This document shows, piece by piece, positions 25,145-33,744 of a stretch of DNA of 64,000 bases. The position numbers and the translations under genes were made by a program. Position 1 is the first letter of the stretch, and every line of letters starts with the position of its first letter. The notes under the pieces are model-generated. The model had not been told where the DNA came from, searched no databases, and saw only the letters and a program-made list of their open reading frames with translations. The DNA comes from Maricaulis sp047308265 (lineage in GTDB: Bacteria > Pseudomonadota > Alphaproteobacteria > Caulobacterales > Maricaulaceae): contig NZ_JBKQWY010000003.1 in the NCBI RefSeq assembly GCF_047308265.1, positions 372,001-436,000 of the forward strand, in the 5' to 3' direction.

Positions 25145-27079
25145 TTAGTGTTTCCTGCCCAGCAGTAAACGGCTGATTTGCGCATCAAGAAGGTGGAAAC
25201 GCCCGGCCCTGCGTTCCACCGGCCGACGGGCCAGGCGCCGTAGCGAGATCAGCAGGACCAGAAGGGCTGCCGACAGGGCCAGTCCGGCCTGCCATTGCAG
25301 CCGGGGATCGACGGGCGGCGGAGGCGGCGGGATGTTGACCAGGCCATAGGCCTCATCCCCCAGCACTTCGAGAATGGCCAGCAAGCGCGGACCACTGACC
25401 GGCAGAAGCGCCACCAGACGCTCGGCCTCGTTAACTGTGCTCGCATGAGGCAGGACCCGAAGCGCGGTCAGTGGATCACTCGTCCGGCGGATCTGGGCCG
25501 TCGCCCGCAGGAGCTGATCCATCCGGTCACGTGCCAGACTGGCCGGAGGCACCAGAGGGTCTCCCAGGCGGGTCTCGATCAGACGCGGCGTGGCAAAACC
25601 GAGATCGGCTCTCACATCAAGCTCACCCAGGCGCTGCAAAACGGTGTCGACCGGCACGAGCTGGTCCAGATCTGCGCGCACCGCCGGACGCAGCTCGGGA
25701 TGCAGGCCGCCACTGACCTCCAGCACCAGAAGAAGCCCGGCGCCATCCTCAACCGCACCCCGGGGCAAACCCGTCCGGACAAGCCCAGCCTCAAGGGCCG
25801 CCAGTTGCAGGCGGAGCGTATCGGGAGCTGCCGAGGGGATGACGGGGTCCGCACACCCGGCCAGCACATCCGCGCGGTGGGCACAGGCCTGCAAAATCAG
25901 TTCACGAACGCCGCCCAGCACTCGCCTTGGCTGGGCCTGCCCTCCAGCGACCAGGCCTGGCAACGCATTGAGATCCATCTGACCACGATGCGGATCCCGC
26001 ATGAAGGCTTCGAATTCGCTCTGCGCAATCTGGTAAAGCCGCTGGGCGCGCGGTGAGACCGTTCTGAGTTCCGCTGGAAGAAAGACCAGCTCCGCCGGCT
26101 CCAGGCCCGAATCGGTCCCCAGGGCCAGTTGGTCCGTCAAAACCTGTTCGATCTCGGTCTCTCGCTGCCAGACCGGTCCGGCCCGCAGACGGGCATCGGC
26201 GAGCTGGCGCTCCTCGACATCCTCGCTGCCTGCGAGAAGGGCCAGTGCGAGCGTGTCCCGCCCCATCAAGGACGGCCCCATACCCGCCCAGGAGTGGAAC
26301 CGATAAAGATCCACCCGGCGCAACCTGTCCCCGGCCTGGATACGGCGCATCTGATCCTGCCAGGCCGCCCGACCATTTTCATATCCGCCCCCGGCCTCGG
26401 CGAGGGCCTCGTCCAGACGCGCTTCAAGGGCGGGGTCATCCTCGACCAAGGCGTAAAGTCCGCCGCTCTCTGCCACCATGCGGCCGGTCAGGAACACAGC
26501 GGTCGCGAGAAAGACAAGAAACAGGGCAGGCTGAAAGCCTTTGAACACACAGCGCCATAACAACCATGGCAAAACCCGCAAGGGCGGTGTCTCCCAGGGC
26601 GATCGGGTGTTGGCGCGCAGGGAATCCGACCGGGTCACGCGGCGCGCCTCGGCCTCGGTCAATCCTGCGCGTTGAAAGGACAGACGTTTGGGGCCCCGCT
26701 CCTCGGACTTGTAGATTGCAATCGCCCGGGCTCGCTGGCGCGATCGGGGGTCAGCCTGCAGGGGCGCGGATGTTTCACTGAACGACACCCCGGACGAGAC
26801 TGGCTCGGACGAGTCTGGCCCGGACGTCACTGAAACTGGGGCAGGTTTTACAACGAGAGCGGCGCGGCTTTGTGTAACCAGGCTGTTCGTGACCAGACTG
26901 TTCGTGACCAGGCTTTGCGCTTCCGGGCTGCGCACATCCAGGCTTTCGAAGCCGGTGCCAGACAGACGGGTCAAGGTAGACGTATGGCGACGCGCCGACA
27001 CCGTCATGCCGTCCTGGCTGTTTTGCAACAGCTCCATGCCCCACTCCATACGCACCATGCCTACCCCCCGATAGATCAT
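25145..27079 (-). CDS. Unrecognised 644-residue membrane protein with repetitive N-terminal linker
   Basis: I do not recognise this protein. The N-terminal 170 residues are low complexity and likely disordered, including a LVTNSLVTNSLVTQS repeat and a Ser/Pro-rich stretch. A first membrane helix lies at about 180-200. The 400-residue middle part is Arg/Leu/Ala-rich and mostly helical, with no catalytic motif that I can name. A second membrane helix (about 605-622) follows a seven-proline run. A basic tail, ending in LLLGRKH, should be cytoplasmic, so the large middle part would face the periplasm. The start is uncertain: the ATG at 27058 has a GGGGGG stretch upstream and is a good alternative. 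Confidence 0.65.
   Translation of the reverse strand: MIYRGVGMVRMEWGMELLQNSQDGMTVSARRHTSTLTRLSGTGFESLDVRSPEAQSLVTNSLVTNSLVTQSRAALVVKPAPVSVTSGPDSSEPVSSGVSFSETSAPLQADPRSRQRARAIAIYKSEERGPKRLSFQRAGLTEAEARRVTRSDSLRANTRSPWETPPLRVLPWLLWRCVFKGFQPALFLVFLATAVFLTGRMVAESGGLYALVEDDPALEARLDEALAEAGGGYENGRAAWQDQMRRIQAGDRLRRVDLYRFHSWAGMGPSLMGRDTLALALLAGSEDVEERQLADARLRAGPVWQRETEIEQVLTDQLALGTDSGLEPAELVFLPAELRTVSPRAQRLYQIAQSEFEAFMRDPHRGQMDLNALPGLVAGGQAQPRRVLGGVRELILQACAHRADVLAGCADPVIPSAAPDTLRLQLAALEAGLVRTGLPRGAVEDGAGLLLVLEVSGGLHPELRPAVRADLDQLVPVDTVLQRLGELDVRADLGFATPRLIETRLGDPLVPPASLARDRMDQLLRATAQIRRTSDPLTALRVLPHASTVNEAERLVALLPVSGPRLLAILEVLGDEAYGLVNIPPPPPPVDPRLQWQAGLALSAALLVLLISLRRLARRPVERRAGRFHLLDAQISRLLLGRKH
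26874..26918. repeat. Three tandem 15-bp repeats inside the unknown membrane protein gene
   Basis: Three imperfect copies of GTGACCAGGCTGTTC lie head to tail. They are in frame (15 is a multiple of 3), so copy-number change would add or remove five residues without a frameshift. A second, weaker repetitive stretch (GGACGAG units) lies near 26790-26830. Confidence 0.75.
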
Positions 27080-27282
27080 TCCTTCTTCAACAGGCCCAGC
27101 CCAAGATCAAGCGACTTCCCCCTGCATGAGAATTATTCCGTCCACAGTGTGTCTCGCAAACAAGACCCGGCGGGCGATATCCGCCCCGCTTCAGCAGTTA
27201 TGCGGCCGCCTGTGACACTGGGTACGCTTGGAAAAGCGTCCAATTGGGCCTAATGCTCAGGAACACTATCGAGGAGCCCCCC

Positions 27283-28236
27283 ATGAGCGACGCTTCGGCG
27301 CTGACGCGTTTTCCGCCCGTATCCATGAGTTTGCAATCTACCGACCCGCAGCGCTTTGCGCAGGAGCTGGGCCGGTCCTTCCGTGAATACGGATTTGCCG
27401 CGATCTCCGACCACGGGCTGGACCAGGACCGGATCGACGCAGCCTATGCAAAAGCACGTGATTTCTTCGCCCTGCCGGAAGAGATCAAGATGCAGTACTT
27501 CATCGAGGGACAGGGCGGTGCCCGTGGCTATACCCCGTTTGGCAAGGAGATCGCCAAGGGCGCGTCCCATGTCGATCTGAAGGAATTCTGGCATGTGGGC
27601 CGGGATCTCGCACCGGGTCACAGATATGAAAACGACATGCCCCCCAATGTCACGCCGACAGAGGTCGAGGGTTGGACGCAGGCCGTCCACGGTCTCTACG
27701 CAGATTTTGATGCCCTGGGACGCAAAGTACTCAGCGCCATCGCGCTCGATCTGGGACTTGCCGCCGATTTCTTTGACGACCCGGTCACGGATGGCAATTC
27801 GGTGATGCGTCTGCTGCACTATCCACCGGTCTCCGGCGATACGGGCGGCTCGATCCGCGCCGAGGCGCATGGCGATATCAACACGATCACACTTTTGCTG
27901 GGGGCTGAGGAACCCGGGCTGCAGGTGATGACGCGCGAGGGCGAATGGGTCGACATGAACCCGCCCGCGGGATGCCTGGTCGTAAATATGGGCGACATGC
28001 TGGCCCGCACGACCAATGACGTCCTGCCCTCGACCCAGCATCGTGTCATCAATCCGGTGGGCGCGCGCACAGACCACTCGCGCTATTCTATGCCATTCTT
28101 CCTGCACTACCGCCCGGACTATCTAATCGAAACCCTGCCGGGCTGTGTCAGCGCCGAAAATCCGGACAAGTATCCCGAGCCGATCACGGCCAATGATTAT
28201 CTCTATCAGCGCCTGCGCGAGATAGGCTTGCTTTGA
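27283..28236 (+). CDS. Isopenicillin N synthase-family Fe(II)/2-oxoglutarate-type oxygenase
   Basis: This 317-residue cytosolic non-heme iron oxygenase has the DIOX_N domain at about 10-125 and the 2OG-Fe(II) domain at about 175-280. The iron ligands are His196, Asp198 and His253 (AHGDIN and TQHRV), and the cosubstrate-binding pair is Arg267/Ser269 (RYSM). No biosynthetic cluster surrounds it, so a metabolic oxidation rather than antibiotic synthesis is more likely. The substrate is unknown. The ATG at 27283 has a GAGGAG ribosome binding site. An earlier in-frame start at 27244 was not chosen. Confidence 0.88.
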   Translation: MSDASALTRFPPVSMSLQSTDPQRFAQELGRSFREYGFAAISDHGLDQDRIDAAYAKARDFFALPEEIKMQYFIEGQGGARGYTPFGKEIAKGASHVDLKEFWHVGRDLAPGHRYENDMPPNVTPTEVEGWTQAVHGLYADFDALGRKVLSAIALDLGLAADFFDDPVTDGNSVMRLLHYPPVSGDTGGSIRAEAHGDINTITLLLGAEEPGLQVMTREGEWVDMNPPAGCLVVNMGDMLARTTNDVLPSTQHRVINPVGARTDHSRYSMPFFLHYRPDYLIETLPGCVSAENPDKYPEPITANDYLYQRLREIGLL

Positions 28237-28257
28237 CCTCGATTCGGTGAAGATTTT

Positions 28258-28285
28258 ATCGATAGCTACAATCAAGACTATCGAT
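28258..28285. promoter_or_regulatory. Inverted repeat ATCGATAG-N12-CTATCGAT
   Basis: Perfect eight-base arms at 28258-28265 and 28278-28285 are followed by TTTT. It could be a weak terminator for the oxygenase gene (21 bases after its stop) or an operator with GATAG/CTATC half-sites. Confidence 0.5.
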
Positions 28286-28334
28286 TTTTCCTCACGCACG
28301 ATTTGCGGCATGATCCTCTCAATCCCCTGAGGGT

Positions 28335-28378
28335 GAGGGGGTCAGCCGCATTCCCCCCCGGCCGGATTTGACCCCCTC
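28335..28378. promoter_or_regulatory. Inverted repeat GAGGGGGTCA-N24-TGACCCCCTC
   Basis: Perfect ten-base GC-rich arms at 28335-28344 and 28369-28378 lie about 210 bases upstream of hemH. There is no T run after it. It may be a hairpin in the hemH leader or a regulator site. Confidence 0.5.
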
Positions 28379-28590
28379 TCCCGAGTTTTCCTGTCCGGTT
28401 ACACGCCGACGTACCGGACAGCGCCTTGGGGATGCGGGCCCTTGGCGACAAGGGGGACGTCTCCGCATCCTCCTTTCCCGCCGATTGTGGAAAACAAACA
28501 GGTGATTTCAGCCAGTCGCAGCTGGACAGTGGACGACACGGCCTCGACACTCATATTCGCCCTCCAGCTTGCACTTACCGGAGACCAGCC

Positions 28591-29634
28591 ATGCTGACCG
28601 TCCAGGATCAATTCGTCCGCCCCGGAGATGACCAACACCCGGCCACGCCGCATGGTCGTATCGGTGTGCTCCTGGTCAATCTGGGCACGCCGGACAGCAC
28701 GTCCTACGGCGATATGCGCCGATATCTGAGCGAATTCCTGAGTGATCGTCGGATGATCGAGATCCCGCAAATCCTCTGGCAACCGCTGCTTCAGACCATC
28801 ATCCTGACCTTCCGCCCCTCCAAGAGTGGCGCGGCCTACAAGAAGATCTGGATGGACGAGACGGATGAAAGCCCGTTGCGTTATTACACGCGCAGCCAGG
28901 CGGAAAAACTGGCCGCCCGTCTCAATTCCGATCGCGTGGAGATCGACTGGGCCATGCGTTATGGCCAGCCTTCCCTGGCCTCGAAGATTGATGGTCTGCG
29001 CGAAAAGGGCTGCGAACGCATTGTGATTTGCCCGCTCTACCCCCAATACGCTGCCGCGACGACCGCCACTGTGAACGACAAGGTTTTCGACCATCTCAAA
29101 ACCCTGCGCTGGCAGCCCGCTGTTCGCACCCTGCCGCCCTTCTATGATCACCCGGCCTATATCGAAGCCCTGGCCGGCTCCATCGCCGCACAGCGCGACG
29201 CGCTGGATTTCGACCCGGATGTGATCTTGATGTCCTATCACGGCATTCCGGAGAGCTATTTCCGCAAGGGCGACCCGTATTTCTGCCACTGCGCCAAGAC
29301 CACACGCCGGGTGCGCGAGCATCTCGGCCTGGATGCCAACCAGATGCGCATGACCTTCCAGTCACGTTTTGGACCCCAGGAATGGCTGCAACCCTATACC
29401 GATGACACGCTGGAAGCCCTGCCCGGCGAAGGCATCAAGTCGGTAATGATCGCCGCACCGGCCTTTATCTCCGACTGCGTTGAGACGCTGGAAGAACTGG
29501 CGATTGAAGGGCGCGAGATCTTTCTCGAGGCCGGAGGCGAACACTTCGCCATGGTCCCCTGCCTCAATGACAGCACGCCGTCCATCGACTTGCTCGAGGC
29601 GCTTGTCCGCCAGGAATTGTCGGGCTGGGTCTAG
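28591..29634 (+). CDS. hemH: Ferrochelatase HemH
   Basis: HemH inserts Fe(II) into protoporphyrin IX, the last step of heme synthesis. The protein has 347 residues, the usual bacterial size. The N-terminal GVLLVNLGTPDS, the CPLYPQYAAATTA segment, SYHGIPESY with the metal-binding His, and DCVETLEEL with the conserved Glu are all present. The CHCAKTTR cysteine segment near residue 232 is typical of proteobacterial enzymes. The ATG at 28591 has GGAG upstream. The stop overlaps that of the convergent channel gene by four bases (CTAG). Confidence 0.96.
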   Translation: MLTVQDQFVRPGDDQHPATPHGRIGVLLVNLGTPDSTSYGDMRRYLSEFLSDRRMIEIPQILWQPLLQTIILTFRPSKSGAAYKKIWMDETDESPLRYYTRSQAEKLAARLNSDRVEIDWAMRYGQPSLASKIDGLREKGCERIVICPLYPQYAAATTATVNDKVFDHLKTLRWQPAVRTLPPFYDHPAYIEALAGSIAAQRDALDFDPDVILMSYHGIPESYFRKGDPYFCHCAKTTRRVREHLGLDANQMRMTFQSRFGPQEWLQPYTDDTLEALPGEGIKSVMIAAPAFISDCVETLEELAIEGREIFLEAGGEHFAMVPCLNDSTPSIDLLEALVRQELSGWV

Positions 29635-31070
29635 CTGTCCGTTGGACGGGCATCCGTCACTGTCTGGCTATCGCTCGCTGTGAACGCAGCGGCGTTTTTC
29701 ACATGCACATCGAGCTGCGGGAACGGGAATTCCACCCCGTTTTCGTGAAACGCCTTCCAGATGGCCAGGAAGACGTCTGAGCGGACATTGGACAATCCAT
29801 TGGCCGGATCGGAAATCCAGAAGCGCAGATCAAAATTCACCGAACTATCGCCAAATGCCATCAGATTGCATTGCGGCTCGCGGTCCTCAACCACCCGGTC
29901 CACAGACTTGGCTGCCTCAACGGCCAGACGCTGGACCTGTTCGAGATCAGCCGTGCCATAGGCCACGCCAAACGGGGCATGCAATCGCACAACCCGATCC
30001 GATTTCGACCAGTTGATCACGCCATTGGCAATGAAATGCTCGTTCGGGATAAGGTGTTCTGTCCCGTCACGCGTGCGCATCGACACATAGCGCGACTGCA
30101 TGCCGGTCACCCAGCCAAAGGTCCCATCCACTTCCAGGGCATCCCCGGGCTTGATGGATTTATCGGCCAGAAGCGTGAACCCGGCCGCGAAATTCGCCAC
30201 GGTTTTTTGCAGCCCCAGACCGACACCGATACCCACAGCGCCGGAAAAGATCGCCAGCGTGGCCAGGTTAAAGCCGGTCAGCTGCAGCGCGATCAACAAG
30301 GCGACAATCGGCAGCACAAAACCCAGGATTTTCGTGATCAGCGCGCGCAGGGCTGGAGAGACTTCGTCAGCCCGCTCAAGCTGGTTATTGATCATGCGGC
30401 CCGCCAGCGAGGCCAGCCAGAAGATCACACCGAAATAGATCAGTGTGCGCAGGACATCGAAGAGCGAGAGATCAACAGGCTCACCGGTCTCCGTTTCGCC
30501 CAGGGGGATGGCCAGGGCCTGCATCTGCGCGACGACATCATCCAGCAGTCCAAACACATCCATCGCAGCGATGGGCCAGGCGATATAGAACGCCACGCTC
30601 GACCAGAAATGCGAGCGGATGATCAAGGTGACCGCACGAATGACCAGCCAGGCGGTCATCAAACTCATGGCCGCATCGATGAGGCCATAGGGCTGGCCCA
30701 GTGAACCGAGCACAATCCGCTCGATGGCCATGACACTGAGCAGCGCCAGCGGGATCGCCAGAATGGTCAGGGCGATGGAGAAACGCTTGAGCGCACCGGA
30801 TTTGAAACGTGAAACCAGCTGGTGTTCGACAAGCTTGCGAAAGGCCGGACCGAAAATGAAAGCGGGCACCAGAGCGGCCGCGATCAGGCCCAGCTGCAAG
30901 GCCGTATCCAGATTGAGCAGACTGGCCAGCAGCCATTCCCACAGACCCTGAAGATGGTCCAGCACCGCATCGGTGGGCAGGAGATCATCCAGAGCCGTAT
31001 CGTCAGCGGCCGGAGTCTGGGCCGGTGTCTGGTCCGGCGTCTGGGCGGGTGTACGGGCGAGGAAGCGCAT
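29631..31070 (-). CDS. MscS-family mechanosensitive ion channel
   Basis: This 479-residue inner-membrane protein has an N-terminal TPAQTP-type repeat (about residues 7-21), five or six membrane helices, and the MscS core at about 255-450. The pore helix is GAVGIGVGLGLQKTVANFAAG, a Gly/Ala-rich helix like TM3 of MscS. The beta domain carries DALEVDGTFGWV and LIPNEHFIANGVINW. The protein is longer than E. coli MscS (286 residues) because of extra N-terminal helices, so it is closer to the YbdG/YnaI-type group. It should release solutes on osmotic downshock. Confidence 0.9.
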   Translation of the reverse strand: MRFLARTPAQTPDQTPAQTPAADDTALDDLLPTDAVLDHLQGLWEWLLASLLNLDTALQLGLIAAALVPAFIFGPAFRKLVEHQLVSRFKSGALKRFSIALTILAIPLALLSVMAIERIVLGSLGQPYGLIDAAMSLMTAWLVIRAVTLIIRSHFWSSVAFYIAWPIAAMDVFGLLDDVVAQMQALAIPLGETETGEPVDLSLFDVLRTLIYFGVIFWLASLAGRMINNQLERADEVSPALRALITKILGFVLPIVALLIALQLTGFNLATLAIFSGAVGIGVGLGLQKTVANFAAGFTLLADKSIKPGDALEVDGTFGWVTGMQSRYVSMRTRDGTEHLIPNEHFIANGVINWSKSDRVVRLHAPFGVAYGTADLEQVQRLAVEAAKSVDRVVEDREPQCNLMAFGDSSVNFDLRFWISDPANGLSNVRSDVFLAIWKAFHENGVEFPFPQLDVHVKNAAAFTASDSQTVTDARPTDS

Positions 31071-31127
31071 GGGCAGGGTCCGGAAATGAGTATCCGGTCA
31101 AAGCTTTAGCATGTTCGTCCGCATGAG

Positions 31128-31170
31128 GAAGACCGGGGCCGTGCTTTTTATGGCCCGGCCCTGTGTCTTC
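31128..31170 (-). terminator. Stem-loop downstream of gatB
   Basis: GAAGAC and GTCTTC form an outer stem and GGGCCG with CGGCCC an inner stem, 20 bases after the gatB stop on the minus strand. No T run follows, so it is only terminator-like. Confidence 0.35.
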
Positions 31171-31189
31171 ACGCGGCGGCACAGGCGCC

Positions 31190-32686
31190 TTAATCCAGCA
31201 GCTTGGCCTTGAGGATCTCGTTCACAGCCTGCGGATTGGCCTTGCCCTGCATGGCCTTCATCACCTGACCGACAAACCAGCCCATGGCTTTCGGCTTGTC
31301 TTTCACCGAGGCCGCCTGGTCGGGATTATCAGCGATCAACTGATCCACCACCGCTTCGATGGCGCCTGTATCGGTCACCTGTTTCAGGCCCCGGGCCTCG
31401 ACGATGTCAGCGGGACGACCGCCTTCATCCCAGAGGATGTCGAACACGTCCTTGGCAATCTTGCCGGAGATGGTCTTGTCGGTGATCAGGCCGATGAGTT
31501 CACCCAGCTGGTCGGCCGAGACCGGGCTTTCGGTAATGCCCTTGCCTTCCTTGTTGAGACGGCCGAACAGATCATTATTGACCCAGGCCGATGCCAGTTT
31601 GGCATCACGCCCGTCCGCCACGGCTTCGAAATAGTCGGCCCGGTCCTTATCCGCCGACAGCACCGAGGCGTCATAGTCTGACAGGCCCAGCTCGGAGATC
31701 AGGCGATCGCGTTTGGCGTCAGGCAATTCCGGCAGGTCAGACGCCAGCCCGTCCACCCAGGTCTGCTGCAATTCAAGCGGCAGCAGGTCAGGATCGGGGA
31801 AATAGCGGTAATCATGCGCTTCTTCCTTCGAGCGCATGGAGCGGGTCACACCGGTATTGGCATCAAACAGGCGGGTTTCCTGATCGATTGTACCGCCGTC
31901 CTCGAGAATATCGATCTGGCGCTTGGCCTCAAACTCGATGGCCTGGCGAATGAAGCGCAGGGAATTGACGTTCTTGATCTCGCAGCGTGTGCCGAGATGG
32001 GAGAAATCATCATTCTCGCGGAAACGCTCATAATCACCGGGGCGGCAGACAGAGACATTGACGTCCGCGCGCAGCTGGCCCTTTTCCATATCGCCACCAC
32101 ACGTGCCCAGATAACGCAGAATCGTCCGCAGTTTGGACACATAGGCCGAGGCCTCGTCCGGGGAGCGGATATCAGGGCGCGATACAATCTCCATCAGCGC
32201 CACACCGGACCGGTTGAGATCGACATAGGTATGGCTGGGGTCGAGATCGTGGATGGATTTACCGGCGTCCTGCTCAAGGTGCAGACGCTCGATACGCACG
32301 GTGAAGCGCGATCCGTCATCGCGTTCGCACTCGATCGCGCCCTCGCCAACGATCGGATACTGGAATTGCGAGATCTGATAGCCTTGCGGCAAATCCGGAT
32401 AGAAATAATTCTTGCGGTCAAACCGGGACCAAAGATTGATCTGGGCGTTCAGTCCAAGGCCGGTGCGCACCGCCTGGGTGACCACACCTTCATTGATCAC
32501 CGGCAGCATGCCCGGCATGGCAGCATCCACCAGGGAGACCTGGCTGTTGGGCGCCGCGCCAAACGCCGTGGCGGCACCGGAAAACAGCTTGGCGTCGGAG
32601 ACGACCTGGGCATGCACTTCCAGACCCATGACGACTTCCCAATCGCCGGTCGCGCCAGCAATGCGATAGGTTTTGCTCTCGGACAT
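31190..32686 (-). CDS. gatB: Asp-tRNA(Asn)/Glu-tRNA(Gln) amidotransferase subunit B
   Basis: GatB is the tRNA-binding and kinase subunit of GatCAB, which amidates misacylated Glu-tRNA(Gln) or Asp-tRNA(Asn). The protein has 498 residues. The N-terminal GLEVHAQV, the VDLNRSGVALMEIVSRPDI signature, and the C-terminal GatB/YqeY tail domain (about 350-495) are complete. The ATG at 32686 (MSESKTYRI) has GGA nine bases upstream. In-frame starts at 32695 and 32716 (TTG) are less likely. It follows three small membrane protein genes after gatA, all on the minus strand. Confidence 0.95.
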   Translation of the reverse strand: MSESKTYRIAGATGDWEVVMGLEVHAQVVSDAKLFSGAATAFGAAPNSQVSLVDAAMPGMLPVINEGVVTQAVRTGLGLNAQINLWSRFDRKNYFYPDLPQGYQISQFQYPIVGEGAIECERDDGSRFTVRIERLHLEQDAGKSIHDLDPSHTYVDLNRSGVALMEIVSRPDIRSPDEASAYVSKLRTILRYLGTCGGDMEKGQLRADVNVSVCRPGDYERFRENDDFSHLGTRCEIKNVNSLRFIRQAIEFEAKRQIDILEDGGTIDQETRLFDANTGVTRSMRSKEEAHDYRYFPDPDLLPLELQQTWVDGLASDLPELPDAKRDRLISELGLSDYDASVLSADKDRADYFEAVADGRDAKLASAWVNNDLFGRLNKEGKGITESPVSADQLGELIGLITDKTISGKIAKDVFDILWDEGGRPADIVEARGLKQVTDTGAIEAVVDQLIADNPDQAASVKDKPKAMGWFVGQVMKAMQGKANPQAVNEILKAKLLD

Positions 32687-32797
32687 CTCGTTCATTCCAT
32701 TTGCACGCAGGATCAAACCCTGTTTCTAGGCGGTTCGGCCGGGTTTGCGAAGCCGTTTGTGCGGTGCGCGGTGCAGGCGACGCCTTCACGCTCCGGA

Positions 32798-33043
32798 TCA
32801 GGCGGATCCGCCAGGCTTGTTGATCTCGGACAGGCGTTCGACAGCCCGGGCCGCCATGTGGACGGTCACCCCGAACAGCATCAGCCCGCCGCCCGGCGCA
32901 ATCAGACAGATCACCCATACCGCTTTGGGCATCAGGGGCAGGATATCGCGATAGATGAGCCCCGCGACCACCATCAACACAGCCCCGAGAATGAGGCTGG
33001 GTCGCACCAGTTTGACCGCCGGGTGGAAGAGTTTATTCGCCAT
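32798..33043 (-). CDS. Small two-helix membrane protein
   Basis: This protein of about 81 residues has two predicted membrane helices (SLILGAVLMVVAGLIY and VWVICLIAPGGGLMLFG) and a short charged C-terminus. No family is recognised. The ATG at 33043 overlaps the preceding gene by 11 bases, which suggests coupling. It lies between gatA and gatB on the same strand. A longer form from 33082 is possible but would overlap the preceding gene more. Confidence 0.65.
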   Translation of the reverse strand: MANKLFHPAVKLVRPSLILGAVLMVVAGLIYRDILPLMPKAVWVICLIAPGGGLMLFGVTVHMAARAVERLSEINKPGGSA

Positions 33044-33362
33044 CCGCTTCACCGCGCGCGGGCTCATCCCCCGATAACGCATCCTCAGCCCGCGCAGTCG
33101 GAGATGGTTTGCCCGGCAGGACAGCCCGCAACATCAGACCTCCCGACACAATGGTCAGGGCAACCCCCAGCGCCAGAGCCAGAAACGCCCACAGCGACGG
33201 AAAACTCCCCTCACCCAGCGTGTCCCGCAAACTCTGGAAACTGATCCAGGTCAGGGGAAGGCACAGGAACAGGCCCATGCCCGCCACGACCGCCATGATA
33301 AAACGGTTCAACAGCGCATCGGCGCGGCGCGTCTGCGAGCCTTGGGGCGGGGTCTGGGTCAT
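33033..33362 (-). CDS. Small two-helix membrane protein
   Basis: This 109-residue protein has a short polar N-terminus, two predicted membrane helices (about 20-42 and 58-83), and an acidic, disordered C-terminal tail. I do not recognise a family. The third-codon GC bias looks coding. It overlaps the next small membrane protein by 11 bases and is co-directional with gatA and gatB. Confidence 0.65.
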   Translation of the reverse strand: MTQTPPQGSQTRRADALLNRFIMAVVAGMGLFLCLPLTWISFQSLRDTLGEGSFPSLWAFLALALGVALTIVSGGLMLRAVLPGKPSPTARAEDALSGDEPARGEADGE

Positions 33363-33468
33363 GGCATCGTCCTTGTCGTTTATTCGCTATCTAGCGCAAA
33401 CCGGCGCGATGACACCAACAATGAAGCGGTTCAGCCCGTCTTTCGCCGTGGCTGTTTTAAGCGAGGGT

Positions 33469-33723
33469 TCAGTCATCACGACCCTGTCTCGCCTTTCTCA
33501 TCCGGCTTTGAGCGCTTCGGCGGGAACGATTTCGCTCTGCGCGCGCCGAGCCATCACCGAATGTCGACCGCCCGAAGAAGAGGCTAACGGCAGCCGCCAG
33601 GAAGATGAAGGCTGCGAGCGCCACCAACCAGTAGACCCCGAAGGCCCAAAGACCACCAAAGAGCAAAATGATGACGACCGCAGCGATTGCCAAACCCGCC
33701 AGCAGCCGGATGATCATGGCCAT
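33469..33723 (-). CDS. Small two-helix membrane protein downstream of gatA
   Basis: This 84-residue protein begins 21 bases after the gatA stop. Two hydrophobic helices (about 3-25 and 30-50) are followed by an Arg/Ser-rich cytoplasmic tail. Codon use fits a real gene (G/C in most third positions). No family or function is recognised. Confidence 0.6.
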   Translation of the reverse strand: MAMIIRLLAGLAIAAVVIILLFGGLWAFGVYWLVALAAFIFLAAAVSLFFGRSTFGDGSARAERNRSRRSAQSRMRKARQGRDD

Positions 33724-33744
33724 GACACGCGCCTCACGATCTTC

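Larger units (their letters stand above)
28237..28590 (+). other. Intergenic region upstream of hemH with two inverted repeats
   Basis: This is 354 bases without a credible gene. It contains ATCGATAG-N12-CTATCGAT followed by a T run, then GAGGGGGTCA-N24-TGACCCCCTC. An open frame that extends hemH upstream to 28426 has no protein-like features. Confidence 0.55.

Noticed and set aside
27283..28236. Isopenicillin N synthase-like gene as part of an antibiotic cluster
   Set aside because: No peptide synthetase or other biosynthetic gene is nearby, and the family has many metabolic members.
28426..28590. 55-codon N-terminal extension of hemH
   Set aside because: Homology and a ribosome binding site support the ATG at 28591. 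The extension has no ferrochelatase features.
31814..33244. 476-codon plus-strand open frame
   Set aside because: It is antisense to gatB and two small membrane protein genes. GC-rich third positions open the opposite strand, and gatB is certain.
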